A program made the translations under genes and the position numbers. Below the pieces are notes generated by a model. The model worked only from the letters and a program-made list of their open reading frames with translations. It was not told where the DNA came from and searched no databases. This document shows positions 1 through 7,894 of a stretch of DNA of 40,600 nucleotides, in pieces. The first letter of the stretch is position 1; each line of letters starts with the position of its first letter. The DNA is from a virus: positions 1 through 40,600 of the IMG/VR virus record IMGVR_UViG_3300030419_004842; one strand, written 5' to 3'.

Positions 1-51
1 CGCCTGCAAAGTATGGCAAATATTTTGACAAATTTATCCAGAAGGAGATAA
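1..51 (+). CDS. Possible C-terminal end of an upstream gene (partial)
   Basis: An open frame from the window edge ends at TAA (49-51) and would encode the tail of an upstream protein ending in three arginines. Its last codons contain the Shine-Dalgarno sequence of the next gene, the same arrangement seen at 7189-7199. The other possibility is that the frame of the next gene (54-479) is also open to the left edge, so that gene could begin upstream. About 17 codons are visible, too few for a function. Confidence 0.3.
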   Translation, partial: RLQSMANILTNLSRRR

Positions 52-56
52 GCGTG
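41..56 (+). promoter_or_regulatory. Ribosome binding site and GTG start
   Basis: The sequence AGAAGGAGATA lies six bases before the GTG at 54 and decides that start. The same spacing and nearly the same context recur before the proposed ATC start at 7202, which makes this site a useful internal reference. Confidence 0.7.
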
Positions 57-479
57 GACAAGATAGAAGAAGCCAAAAAATTATTAAAGACAGCAATAGA
101 AACCGATGACGCAGAACTTGTGTCTTTAGCCAACAAAATATTACAGCAGGCAGACAAGAAAACAGAATCCGAACCACCTGACCAAGCCGTGGGGAGAAAC
201 GTTAGTACCGAAGACTTCGTTGCCCCCATCACAAAGCCAGACAAAATGCCTACCCACAAGGGGTCGCCCGTTAACGACGTGAGTAATAGAGTTAATCAAT
301 TTGTGGATGATGGCTCCGAAGCCAAGGACGTATTAACTCCTGACTTTCAGCCCGTTGAACGTCGCCGCCCATCAGTCAAGAAAGTAGATCAGGTCTGCGG
401 ACGATGTAATAAACAGTATTCAGTTCACCCCACACATGTTCGAGAGTTCTTCACCTGCGACAAATGTCTAAAAAAATAA
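54..479 (+). CDS. Small protein with C-terminal zinc ribbon
   Basis: Hypothetical protein of 141 residues. The N-terminal 30 residues look like a charged amphipathic helix (KIEEAKKLLK), the middle is polar and probably disordered, and the C-terminal 30 residues carry two CxxC pairs (CGRC and CDKC about 20 residues apart), which should form a zinc ribbon. It starts at GTG behind a strong Shine-Dalgarno sequence. Its 3' end overlaps the helicase gene by 16 bases, so the two are translationally coupled. A role alongside the helicase (loader or adaptor) is a guess from position only; I do not recognise the family. Confidence 0.7.
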   Translation: MDKIEEAKKLLKTAIETDDAELVSLANKILQQADKKTESEPPDQAVGRNVSTEDFVAPITKPDKMPTHKGSPVNDVSNRVNQFVDDGSEAKDVLTPDFQPVERRRPSVKKVDQVCGRCNKQYSVHPTHVREFFTCDKCLKK

Positions 480-1939
480 ATAAAAAACTGGAAGACTTAG
501 CTGCGGAAAGAGCCGTGTTATCGGCCCTTTGCCAGTATGGCTTAGATGCTTTTCTAGAGGTTGACTTCATTGACGGTGATCATTTTACCGACACGATGAA
601 TCAGCTTTTATTCCACTGTATACATAAGTCAATCTCAGAAAACACTAAGGTGGAACTATCTTCTATACTATCTGCTGCAAACGACTTGGGTGTATACGAT
701 CAGATTAACACAAAAGAGGAAATAGGCTTTCTTAGGTCTCTCTTTAATTTTCCCATCCACAAGGAAAATGTTGGCTCGCACGCAGCAAAAATAGCAAAGC
801 TTAAATTAGCGAGAGACTTAAAAAAGACACTCAAAGCCTGTGAGAAGGATCTTGATTCGGTTACTGGTGACGAAGACATCATGGACCTAGTGGCAAAGAT
901 TGAAGAGCCACTTTTAGATGCCACTGGTGACATATATCAAAACTCCAGCAATAAAACAGAACTTCTTGGAGACGGTATCGACGAATATGTTCAGCATCTC
1001 ACAGAAAACGTGTCTGATTTTGCTGGCATCCCAAGTGGATTCTCTCGGTTTGATATGGCTATTGGCGGAGGGCTCCGGAGGAAGTGCGTAGACCTAGTTG
1101 CCGCCAGACCAAAGGTTGGTAAATCTATGTTTGGTGATGCCGTGGCGATGCATGTTAGCTCCAACCTTAATATTCCGGTACTTGTCTTGGACACAGAAAT
1201 GTCTAAAGAAGATCATTACAACCGTATCCTTGCCAGCATTGCGGGCGTAGAGATCAACAAAATTGCAACCGGAAAATTTTCTGAAAACGAAATAGACAAG
1301 GAAAAGGTTAATAACGCAAAGCTTAAAATGAAAGAGGTGCCATACCATTACATTAGTATAGCCGGGCAATCGTTTGAGGCCATACTTAGCATGATGCGCA
1401 AATGGATTTATCAGCATGTGGGATTTGATGAGAATGGCGCTACAAGAGACTGCCTTATCGTCTACGACTATTTGAAGCTAATGGGCTCTGAGGGGATCAG
1501 TTCTTCAATGCAGGAATATCAGGTTCTTGGGTTTCAGATCACCAAGCTTCACAACTTCATGGTTAAATATGATGTTCCGTGCTTGGCGTTTGTTCAATTA
1601 AACAGAGATGGTATTACTAGAGAATCAACTGACGTGGTATCCGGTTCAGATAGACTAATTTGGTTGTGTACTAGCTTTTCTATATTCAAAATGAAGTCCG
1701 ACGAAGAAATGGCCGACGACAACGCAGAGAACGGAAACAGGAAACTTGTGCCTGTTGTGGCTAGACACGGCGAGGGTCTCGATGACGGCGACTACGTAAG
1801 CATGAAAATGTTTGGCAAATATGGCAGAATAGAGGAAGGACTTACCAGAAATGAAATTCACCAAAATGCGAGATCTAGAGCGGAAGGGTTTGAAATAGAT
1901 GAAGACATTGAGTCAGAATCAAATATCCAAGATCTGTGA
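464..1939 (+). CDS. dnaB: Replicative DNA helicase, DnaB family
   Basis: Replicative helicase of 491 residues that should unwind DNA at the phage fork and work with the primase encoded next. Residues about 10-100 match the DnaB N-terminal helical domain (LEDLAAERAVLSAL). The RecA-like core follows, with Walker A PKVGKS at about 216-221, Walker B LIVYDYLKLM at about 330-340, and a DnaB-type segment near 375 (FVQLNRDG). The length is normal for phage DnaB. The ATG start lies inside the preceding gene, and the 3' end overlaps the primase gene by 41 bases. The family is clear; the oligomeric form and the loader are not visible. Confidence 0.93.
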   Translation: MSKKINKKLEDLAAERAVLSALCQYGLDAFLEVDFIDGDHFTDTMNQLLFHCIHKSISENTKVELSSILSAANDLGVYDQINTKEEIGFLRSLFNFPIHKENVGSHAAKIAKLKLARDLKKTLKACEKDLDSVTGDEDIMDLVAKIEEPLLDATGDIYQNSSNKTELLGDGIDEYVQHLTENVSDFAGIPSGFSRFDMAIGGGLRRKCVDLVAARPKVGKSMFGDAVAMHVSSNLNIPVLVLDTEMSKEDHYNRILASIAGVEINKIATGKFSENEIDKEKVNNAKLKMKEVPYHYISIAGQSFEAILSMMRKWIYQHVGFDENGATRDCLIVYDYLKLMGSEGISSSMQEYQVLGFQITKLHNFMVKYDVPCLAFVQLNRDGITRESTDVVSGSDRLIWLCTSFSIFKMKSDEEMADDNAENGNRKLVPVVARHGEGLDDGDYVSMKMFGKYGRIEEGLTRNEIHQNARSRAEGFEIDEDIESESNIQDL

Positions 1940-2936
1940 AAGCCTATTTGAAGACTTGCCGAAATTATTGGATGCGTTTGGTGTTGAATACATAGAGTAT
2001 CCAAATAGATATTCATTTGCGTGTCCTGTGCATGGTGGAGACAACCCAGAGGGATGTAGTATTTTTACTGATGGAACATCATCAAAGGGAAACTGGCAAT
2101 GCTGGACACACCACTGTGAAGAAGAATACACCAACAACCTATTTGGATTCGTTCGTGGAATGGTGTCTGAACAAAGGTCAAAAAAAATATCACTAAATGA
2201 AACCGCAGCGTTCTGCACCCAGTTTCTCGACACCACTTTGGATAAATTAGATGTTCCAGTATCTAAACCGAATCAAGACTTAAAAATTTTAGAAATATTT
2301 AAAAGATGTATACACAGAGAGCATTCGGGAATATCGAGAGATGAGATTAGATCTAAGATAAACATTCCCTCCAAGTACTATATTGACAGAGGTTTTAAGC
2401 CAGAAACACTAGATGCATTTGACGTAGGTTTGTGTGAGGAGAAATACAAACCTATGTCTGGAAGAGTTGTTGTGCCGATATATGACGAAAACTATAGCTA
2501 TGTGGGGTGTGTGGGTAGAGGTATTTCCCCAGAAATGAAACCAAAATGGCTACATAGTAGTGGGTTTAAAAAGAATGTGCTGTATGGGCTAAACATAGCA
2601 TATAAGTATATACAAGAAAAACAGTCTGTGGTACTGGTTGAAGGGCAGGGGGATGTCTGGAGAATGCACGAAGCTGGCTGTAAAAATTGTGTTGGTATAT
2701 TTGGCTCAAGCATAAATGATGAACAATTGTTGCTCCTTGAACAAAGCGGAGCCATGAATCTAATAATATTGACTGACTCGGACGATGCTGGTAACAAGGC
2801 ATACCTACAAATAATGAAAAAATGTGGAAGAAGATTTAATTATTATAGGCCGGAAATTTCAACCAAGGACGTGGGAGAAATGACCATCGAACAATTACAC
2901 ACTGAACTCTTTCCCCAAATAGAAGGAATGATATAA
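1899..2936 (+). CDS. DNA primase (CHC2-like zinc finger plus Toprim)
   Basis: Primase-like protein of 345 residues. The N-terminal zinc-binding region has CPVH at about residue 42 and a CWTHHC segment near 70, like CHC2-type DnaG zinc fingers. The Toprim domain has the conserved glutamate in VLVEGQGD (about 247-254) and the DSDDAG acidic motif near 293. It is shorter than bacterial DnaG and lacks the C-terminal helicase-binding domain, which is common in phages. It overlaps the helicase gene upstream, and its TAA overlaps the next ATG (TAATG). It should make RNA primers for the polymerase encoded downstream. Confidence 0.88.
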   Translation: MKTLSQNQISKICESLFEDLPKLLDAFGVEYIEYPNRYSFACPVHGGDNPEGCSIFTDGTSSKGNWQCWTHHCEEEYTNNLFGFVRGMVSEQRSKKISLNETAAFCTQFLDTTLDKLDVPVSKPNQDLKILEIFKRCIHREHSGISRDEIRSKINIPSKYYIDRGFKPETLDAFDVGLCEEKYKPMSGRVVVPIYDENYSYVGCVGRGISPEMKPKWLHSSGFKKNVLYGLNIAYKYIQEKQSVVLVEGQGDVWRMHEAGCKNCVGIFGSSINDEQLLLLEQSGAMNLIILTDSDDAGNKAYLQIMKKCGRRFNYYRPEISTKDVGEMTIEQLHTELFPQIEGMI

Positions 2937-3880
2937 TGAATAGTAAAATTCTTGCATTCGCTGGCCACAAACAGGCCGGTAAAACCGCGTGCTCAAATTT
3001 TATACACGGCTACCAGCTCCGAGCGCAGGGTGTTATAAATACATTTAACATAACTACTAAGGGTGAGCTTATTGTAGATACAGTTATAACTAATCCGGAT
3101 GGGACGGAAGAGCGAGCACATGCGGCTCTAGATGTAAGCAGAAATGATGAAGAATTTGCCGCGTGGGCAATGTACAACATGTGGCCATACGTGAAAAAAT
3201 ATTCTTTTGCTGCTCCGCTGAAGGAAATTGCTACAACCCTATTTGGCCTTAAGTCTGAACAGGTGTACGGCACAGAGATACAAAAAAACACTAAAACATG
3301 GTTCAAGTGGGAAGACATGCCGGGAGTTATTACAGACAAGGCAGCAACAAAGCATAAAGATATTCAGGCGGCAATCGAAGAAGGAAGAATCCAGTATCAT
3401 AAGCCGGGCAAAATGACTGCTAGAGAATTTTTACAGTTTTTTGGTACTGATATATGTCGCAACATCTTTCCGGACATCTGGCAAGAGAGACTGATAAACA
3501 GTATAGCCGCAGAAGGGCCACTGGTGGCAATTATTGACGATTGCAGATTTCCAAACGAAATAGAGGCAATTCAGGCAGCTGGTGGAAAAGTGGTACGTCT
3601 TACTCGAAGTCCACACAAAGATGGGCACGCAAGCGAAACTGCTATAGATGGTTACAAGAATTTTGATGCAACGATTGACAATGCGAAACTTTCCATGCAT
3701 GAAACTAATGTGGAAATAATCACGCTGTTGGGTGAGTGGGGCTGGCTAGGAGAGTCGGTTAAGCCGCCGGAGCTGAAGCCGAGGACCCCAGAACCCGAAC
3801 AGCCGAAACACCCACTACAATCGAGCGATGAGCCCGAATTAGTGGGCGGCATACACACCATAAAAAAGGAATCCGAATGA
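2936..3880 (+). CDS. Deoxynucleoside monophosphate kinase (T4 gp1-like)
   Basis: P-loop kinase of 314 residues resembling phage dNMP kinases of the T4 gp1 type, which phosphorylate dNMPs, including modified ones, to dNDPs. Walker A is GHKQAGKT at residues 9-16. The family segment TAREFLQFFGTD is near 160, and VAIIDDCRFPNEIEAI near 196-211 is the typical second conserved block. The last 40 residues form a proline-rich extension absent from T4 gp1, with no evident function. ATGA overlap with the next gene indicates coupling. It probably supplies precursors for replication. Confidence 0.8.
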   Translation: MNSKILAFAGHKQAGKTACSNFIHGYQLRAQGVINTFNITTKGELIVDTVITNPDGTEERAHAALDVSRNDEEFAAWAMYNMWPYVKKYSFAAPLKEIATTLFGLKSEQVYGTEIQKNTKTWFKWEDMPGVITDKAATKHKDIQAAIEEGRIQYHKPGKMTAREFLQFFGTDICRNIFPDIWQERLINSIAAEGPLVAIIDDCRFPNEIEAIQAAGGKVVRLTRSPHKDGHASETAIDGYKNFDATIDNAKLSMHETNVEIITLLGEWGWLGESVKPPELKPRTPEPEQPKHPLQSSDEPELVGGIHTIKKESE

Positions 3881-4899
3881 TAGTTACATATATACGTAGC
3901 TCTTCTTACAACAATTACGATTACTGCCAGATGCAATACTTTATAACGTATGTTCTGGGACATAGATCTATATCAGGCAAGAAAGCACAATTGGGAACGA
4001 TTGTTCATAAGGTAATGGAGTGTCTGGCGGCCTGCAAGAAGGAGCTACAAGAAACAAATAAAAAAATAGGGCTCTCGATAACAGACGATGCTCTTGGTGA
4101 AATAAAGTTTACGGCAAAAAAACTATACACTAAGAAGTTTGTCAAGGATTTGCTTGACTCAAGTTACCAATATTATACCGAGAGCTGTACGCATAGCTAC
4201 ACCGGAGCCGATTTAAGGTTTTGCAAAAAGTCCGTTGATGACGCCCTCTCCTATAACGATGGGCAATTTGACCCTCGCAACAGAAATGTGGTGGCATCAG
4301 AGCCACAATTTGATATTCCAATTGAGGAAGACTGGGCAAAATATGAATACACAATGCCAAATGGAGAAAAGGTTACGGGCCAGTTAGCTATCAAGGGAAC
4401 TATAGATCTGGTGACGGAAATAGATGATGGAGTAATCGAAGTAATAGACTGGAAAACGGGAAGAAGGCTGAATTGGGCCACGGGAGAAGAAAAAACTTAC
4501 GAAAAATTACTTGAAGATCCACAACTCTTATTGTATAATTATGCAATATCCAAGATGTTTCCAGAATACGAACAGGCAATTATGTCGATATTCTATATTA
4601 GGGACGGTGGTCCATTCAGTATGTGTTTCGATAAGGCCGATCAAACAAAGTTCTTAGGTATGCTGGAAAAGAGATTCAAGCAGATAAAAAGAAATGATTC
4701 TCCAATGCCTATTTCAAGAAATAGATCCCACTTCAAGTGTACAAAGCTGTGCCATTTCTATAAAAACAATTGGCCCGGAACAAATATGTCTATGTGTGAA
4801 CATGTAGATGAGCACTTGAAGGCATGTGGAGAGCAAGAAACGATAGAAAGCTGTAGCCGAGAAGGATTTGAAATAGGATACTATGAGGCACCCGGATAA
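3877..4899 (+). CDS. PD-(D/E)XK exonuclease of RecB/Cas4 type, likely Fe-S
   Basis: Nuclease of 340 residues. The active-site block is visible: H44 in TIVHKVME, D177 in GTIDLV, and D191 and K193 in VIDWKTG. One cysteine lies near the N-terminus (C17) and three near the C-terminus (C288, C292, C307). That one-plus-three layout matches the 4Fe-4S latch of AddB, Cas4 and RecB-like nucleases. It sits in the replication operon between the dNMP kinase and another nuclease-like gene, so a role in recombination or end processing is likely. The family is confident; the iron-sulfur cluster is inferred from spacing only. Confidence 0.82.
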   Translation: MIVTYIRSSSYNNYDYCQMQYFITYVLGHRSISGKKAQLGTIVHKVMECLAACKKELQETNKKIGLSITDDALGEIKFTAKKLYTKKFVKDLLDSSYQYYTESCTHSYTGADLRFCKKSVDDALSYNDGQFDPRNRNVVASEPQFDIPIEEDWAKYEYTMPNGEKVTGQLAIKGTIDLVTEIDDGVIEVIDWKTGRRLNWATGEEKTYEKLLEDPQLLLYNYAISKMFPEYEQAIMSIFYIRDGGPFSMCFDKADQTKFLGMLEKRFKQIKRNDSPMPISRNRSHFKCTKLCHFYKNNWPGTNMSMCEHVDEHLKACGEQETIESCSREGFEIGYYEAPG

Positions 4900-5378
4900 T
4901 GATTGAAATAAAGATAACAGAAGAAATGAAGAAGCGGGCTTGGAGCAAGGCTCGCAGCATGGGAGAAATTAACAATTCGATCACAAAAGGCGGCGGTAAC
5001 ATTGCTGGTTTTTTGGGTGAAGAAATCGCTAATAAGATTATTAAAGGTGATATCAATAACACATATGATTATGATATAATTAAAAATGGTGTTACATACG
5101 ATGTTAAAACAAAAAGATGTACTAGCGAACCCAAAGAATATTACGAGTGTTCCGTCGCCGCTTTTAACACTAGGCAAAAATGCGATCATTATGTTTTCGT
5201 TAGGGTGGAAAACGTAAAGGGAAAATGGGGGCGTGCGTGGATACTGGGCTCCTATGAAAAAGATAAGTACTTCAAGGACGCTAGATTTTTGAAAAAGGGA
5301 CAGATCGACGGAAACAACAACTTTAGGGTAAAAGCAGATTGTTATAATATCGCTATTAAGGACCTGAAAGACGTATGA
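4899..5378 (+). CDS. Small PD-(D/E)XK-like nuclease candidate
   Basis: Protein of 159 residues with a possible restriction-endonuclease fold: GFLGEE (E41/E42), then YDYDI (D59), then YDVKTK (D68, K70), which reads as E...D...DxK. The motif is followed by beta-rich sequence, as in small phage or Holliday-type nucleases. It lies between the RecB-like nuclease and the polymerase, with overlaps on both sides (TAATG and ATGA). A recombination or junction nuclease is plausible, but I cannot assign a family by eye. Confidence 0.5.
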   Translation: MIEIKITEEMKKRAWSKARSMGEINNSITKGGGNIAGFLGEEIANKIIKGDINNTYDYDIIKNGVTYDVKTKRCTSEPKEYYECSVAAFNTRQKCDHYVFVRVENVKGKWGRAWILGSYEKDKYFKDARFLKKGQIDGNNNFRVKADCYNIAIKDLKDV

Positions 5379-6970
5379 GCTGGATACCAATAAACTGCAA
5401 GACGCACTTTAGTTTGCTTCAAGCGTTCTCTAAGTGCGAAAAATTGGCTCAAAAGTGTAAAGAGTATGGATATGGAGCGTGCGTCATATCCGACATGAAT
5501 ACTGTTTCTGGGGCTGTAAACTTCCATCAGGCATGTCGTAAGCACGGCATTAAGCCCCTGTTGGGATGTGATTTCGGGGACTACATTCTCATAGCGAAAA
5601 ACAAAGATGGGTGGCTAGATCTAATTAAAATTGTATCACAGCACGATCTGGAGATACTCAAAAATGGAGCCAGTCAAGGCAATCTTATTTGCGTCACCAG
5701 AGACATGCAGCCCGGATATAAAAAACTATTTGGCCCTAATTACTTTTGCTACAATTACGACACCCACAAAGTATATTATGTGACACAAGACGAAGCCGAA
5801 GCCCATCGTGTTATTTTATGTTCTGGAATGAAAACAACATTACCTAAAGCAAGGGCCAAACTCAAGAAAGGCGAAGAAATTGGACATCAAGAGTTTTTTG
5901 AATCGGATGGTTTTTATCTTCCGTCTCCCAAAGAAGTTGAGGACAGCAAGAAAAACATAGATCTATTAAATAAAATAGCCGACATGTGTGAAGAATATGA
6001 AGTCACAGGAAAACCGATGCTTCCCAAATTTGAGTGTCCCGAAGGATTCAACGAGGACCAATACATAAAAGAACTATGTAGGCGTGGGTGGCGTATGAGA
6101 CTAATGGAAAAAGGTGTCGTTTCCGACCCAGAAAAAAAACAAGAGTATCTAGACAGGGTTAATCGGGAGCTTGAGGTTATTTTTAAAGCTAGTCTGTCTG
6201 GGTATTTTTTGATTGTGCAGGATATTGTAAACCACATCAAGGATCAAGGTTGGCTGGCTGGTCCCGGTCGTGGATCAGCTGCGGGATGTTTGATATCTTA
6301 TCTTTTGGGTATCACAGAAGTCGATCCTATCCGGTATGATCTTATTTTTGAAAGATTTTATAACGAAGGAAGAAACTCAGAAGATCATATTTCACTACCA
6401 GACATTGATGTAGATGTTCCGGCGGAGCATCGTGACGAGATCATAGAATACATCAAGCAAAAATATAATCCCGACAACGTGTCACAAATGATTACATTTG
6501 GTAGACTTCAGGGACGAGCAGCACTAAAAGAAGTACTAAGGATTAACGACGCTGTGTCATTCGCTGAAATGAATGAGATAACTAAGTGTATTCCAAATGA
6601 AGCAGACATATCTGACCAATTGGAGGTTATGGAAGATAGGTCTATAATCAAATGGACACTGATGAATGAGCCGGAAGAACTAAAAGAATGGTGTATTATG
6701 GATGAGGAAGGCGGCTTGGATGGATCGCTGGCTTCACTGTTTGATCAAGCCATTAAAATTGAAGGCACTAATAAGTCGCAGGGCAAACATGCGGCTGGTG
6801 TAATTATAGCCAAAGAAAGACTCAAGGATATATGTCCGATGACGCTGGATAGAAGCGGACAAACTATAGCCGCCTTTGAAATGAACGATCTGGAAAATCA
6901 AGGACATGTTAAATTTGACATTCTAGGAATAGATTTATTAAGCAAGATAATGGATATAACAAATGAATAA
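5375..6970 (+). CDS. dnaE: DNA polymerase III alpha, N-terminal half (PHP and palm)
   Basis: First half of a bacterial-type replicative polymerase (531 residues). The PHP domain covers about 1-110 but has lost its metal ligands: the usual HxH is replaced in NCKTHFS and the TDHGN motif reads SDMNT. The palm is intact, with GPGRGSAAG, EVDPIRYDLIFERF, the catalytic aspartates in PDIDVD (343-347) and the third aspartate at 515 in KFDILG. The protein ends 16 residues later, where family members continue without a break; the rest is encoded at 7895-9451. No intein-like sequence is seen at the end. The next gene starts inside its stop region (ATGAATAA). Confidence 0.9.
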   Translation: MSWIPINCKTHFSLLQAFSKCEKLAQKCKEYGYGACVISDMNTVSGAVNFHQACRKHGIKPLLGCDFGDYILIAKNKDGWLDLIKIVSQHDLEILKNGASQGNLICVTRDMQPGYKKLFGPNYFCYNYDTHKVYYVTQDEAEAHRVILCSGMKTTLPKARAKLKKGEEIGHQEFFESDGFYLPSPKEVEDSKKNIDLLNKIADMCEEYEVTGKPMLPKFECPEGFNEDQYIKELCRRGWRMRLMEKGVVSDPEKKQEYLDRVNRELEVIFKASLSGYFLIVQDIVNHIKDQGWLAGPGRGSAAGCLISYLLGITEVDPIRYDLIFERFYNEGRNSEDHISLPDIDVDVPAEHRDEIIEYIKQKYNPDNVSQMITFGRLQGRAALKEVLRINDAVSFAEMNEITKCIPNEADISDQLEVMEDRSIIKWTLMNEPEELKEWCIMDEEGGLDGSLASLFDQAIKIEGTNKSQGKHAAGVIIAKERLKDICPMTLDRSGQTIAAFEMNDLENQGHVKFDILGIDLLSKIMDITNE

Positions 6971-7199
6971 ACTTAAGACGAACGCCCAGCGAGGCGACTA
7001 CAAGTCCGTAATATTTTCCGGCTGCTCAATTGAGTGCAACGGTGTCTCAATATGCAATCTTAGAGATCATAACACTAGTAGCACAGGAAATGGGGGGTCT
7101 AGATATCAGGTATGGTCAGATAGGTACAGGTGTTATGATATGTTCCATAACATAGACGATGCCGTAGACAAGTTTCTTGAGTTAAAGCAAAGGAGATAA
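6963..7199 (+). CDS. 78-residue protein between the polymerase halves
   Basis: Unknown protein of 78 residues. A glycine- and serine-rich middle is followed by aromatic beta-like sequence (RYQVWSDRYRCYD) and a C-terminal helix (IDDAVDKFLELKQ), consistent with a small beta-beta-alpha domain. There are four cysteines but no CxxC pairs. The start overlaps the stop of the polymerase N-half, and its last codons contain the ribosome binding site for the exonuclease. Position suggests co-expression with the polymerase subunits; whether it bridges the two halves is untested. Confidence 0.6.
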   Translation: MNKLKTNAQRGDYKSVIFSGCSIECNGVSICNLRDHNTSSTGNGGSRYQVWSDRYRCYDMFHNIDDAVDKFLELKQRR

Positions 7200-7204
7200 T
7201 CATC
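7189..7204 (+). promoter_or_regulatory. Shine-Dalgarno and probable ATC start of the exonuclease
   Basis: AAAGGAG (7189-7195) is followed after six bases by ATC at 7202. In the exonuclease frame the only open codons after the in-frame TGA at 7178-7180 are GTT, AAA, GCA, AAG, GAG, ATA, ATC and ATC, so no ATG, GTG or TTG precedes the first catalytic motif. The spacing equals that of the GTG start at 54. ATC at 7202 is the best candidate; ATC at 7199 and ATA at 7196 are closer to the Shine-Dalgarno sequence than is usual. Confidence 0.5.
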
Positions 7205-7894
7205 AATTATCGCGATATTATAGTTTTCGACTTTGAGACGGGTGGCGCTAATCCACACACCTGTCAACCAACCCAAATTGCCGCCGTTGCCATACACGCC
7301 AGAAAGCTAGAGATTCAGCCGGGCGGAACTTTCAACAGCGAGATCAGACCCATTATAGATGATGACAAGGCTATCGAGGCAGGTGTTGCACCACTCGAAG
7401 ACAAAGCGCTAGAGATAACAAGAAAAACAAGAAAGGAACTAGCTAAGGCACCGCTTCCTAAGACAGTTTGGAACAAGTTCGCCAAATTTTGCGATAGGTA
7501 CAATTTTAAGAAGACTTCTTATTATGCGCCAATTGCCGCCGGATACAATATCAATGGATATGATATGCCAATCGTAGAACGCATGTGTCAGCAATACGGC
7601 CCTATTGACGAAAAGAAGGGATGTCAAAAGATATTTAATCCCATCTTCACCATTGATGTCATGCAACATATTTATTGTTGGTTTGAGAATAATCAAGATG
7701 TTAAAGGGTATAGTATGGATTACATGCGTGATTATTTCGGGATGAGTGACCAGAGCAAGGAAAACGCGCATGATGCACTACAAGACGTAAAAGATACCGC
7801 CAATCTTATGATAAAGTTCTTGAAGCTGCAAAGAGGACTGTTGAAAAAAGTTAAATTTGAGAAGGCTTTTGCCAAGGGCGAGGTTTACGTTTAG
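7202..7894 (+). CDS. DEDDh 3'-5' proofreading exonuclease (DnaQ-like)
   Basis: Exonuclease of about 230 residues. ExoI is VFDFETGG near residue 8-15 (D and E), ExoII is AGYNINGYD near 113-121, and ExoIII is AHDALQD with a following D near 190-200, giving the DEDDh pattern of DnaQ/epsilon. It lies between the two halves of the polymerase and should supply proofreading, since the polymerase PHP domain looks inactive. There is no canonical start; I chose ATC at 7202 from the Shine-Dalgarno spacing. An internal ATG at 7565 would delete ExoI and is rejected. The TAG stop directly abuts the ATG of the polymerase C-half, in the same frame. Confidence 0.85.
   Translation: MNYRDIIVFDFETGGANPHTCQPTQIAAVAIHARKLEIQPGGTFNSEIRPIIDDDKAIEAGVAPLEDKALEITRKTRKELAKAPLPKTVWNKFAKFCDRYNFKKTSYYAPIAAGYNINGYDMPIVERMCQQYGPIDEKKGCQKIFNPIFTIDVMQHIYCWFENNQDVKGYSMDYMRDYFGMSDQSKENAHDALQDVKDTANLMIKFLKLQRGLLKKVKFEKAFAKGEVYV

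Noticed and set aside
25-53. TTGACA as a -35 promoter element
   Set aside because: No convincing -10 hexamer at 16-18 bases; the only obvious signal is the Shine-Dalgarno sequence.
4881-5390. Minus-strand open frame opposite the small nuclease gene
   Set aside because: Low-complexity hydrophobic translation with no start signal, opposite a gene with clear context.
6971-7894. Group I intron interrupting the polymerase gene
   Set aside because: The interval is filled by two apparently functional genes, and I see no intron core elements by eye. It is kept only as a test in the polymerase finding.
7565-7894. Exonuclease as a 109-residue gene starting at the internal ATG
   Set aside because: This would remove the ExoI motif and the catalytic D and E; the open frame and Shine-Dalgarno sequence upstream support the longer gene.
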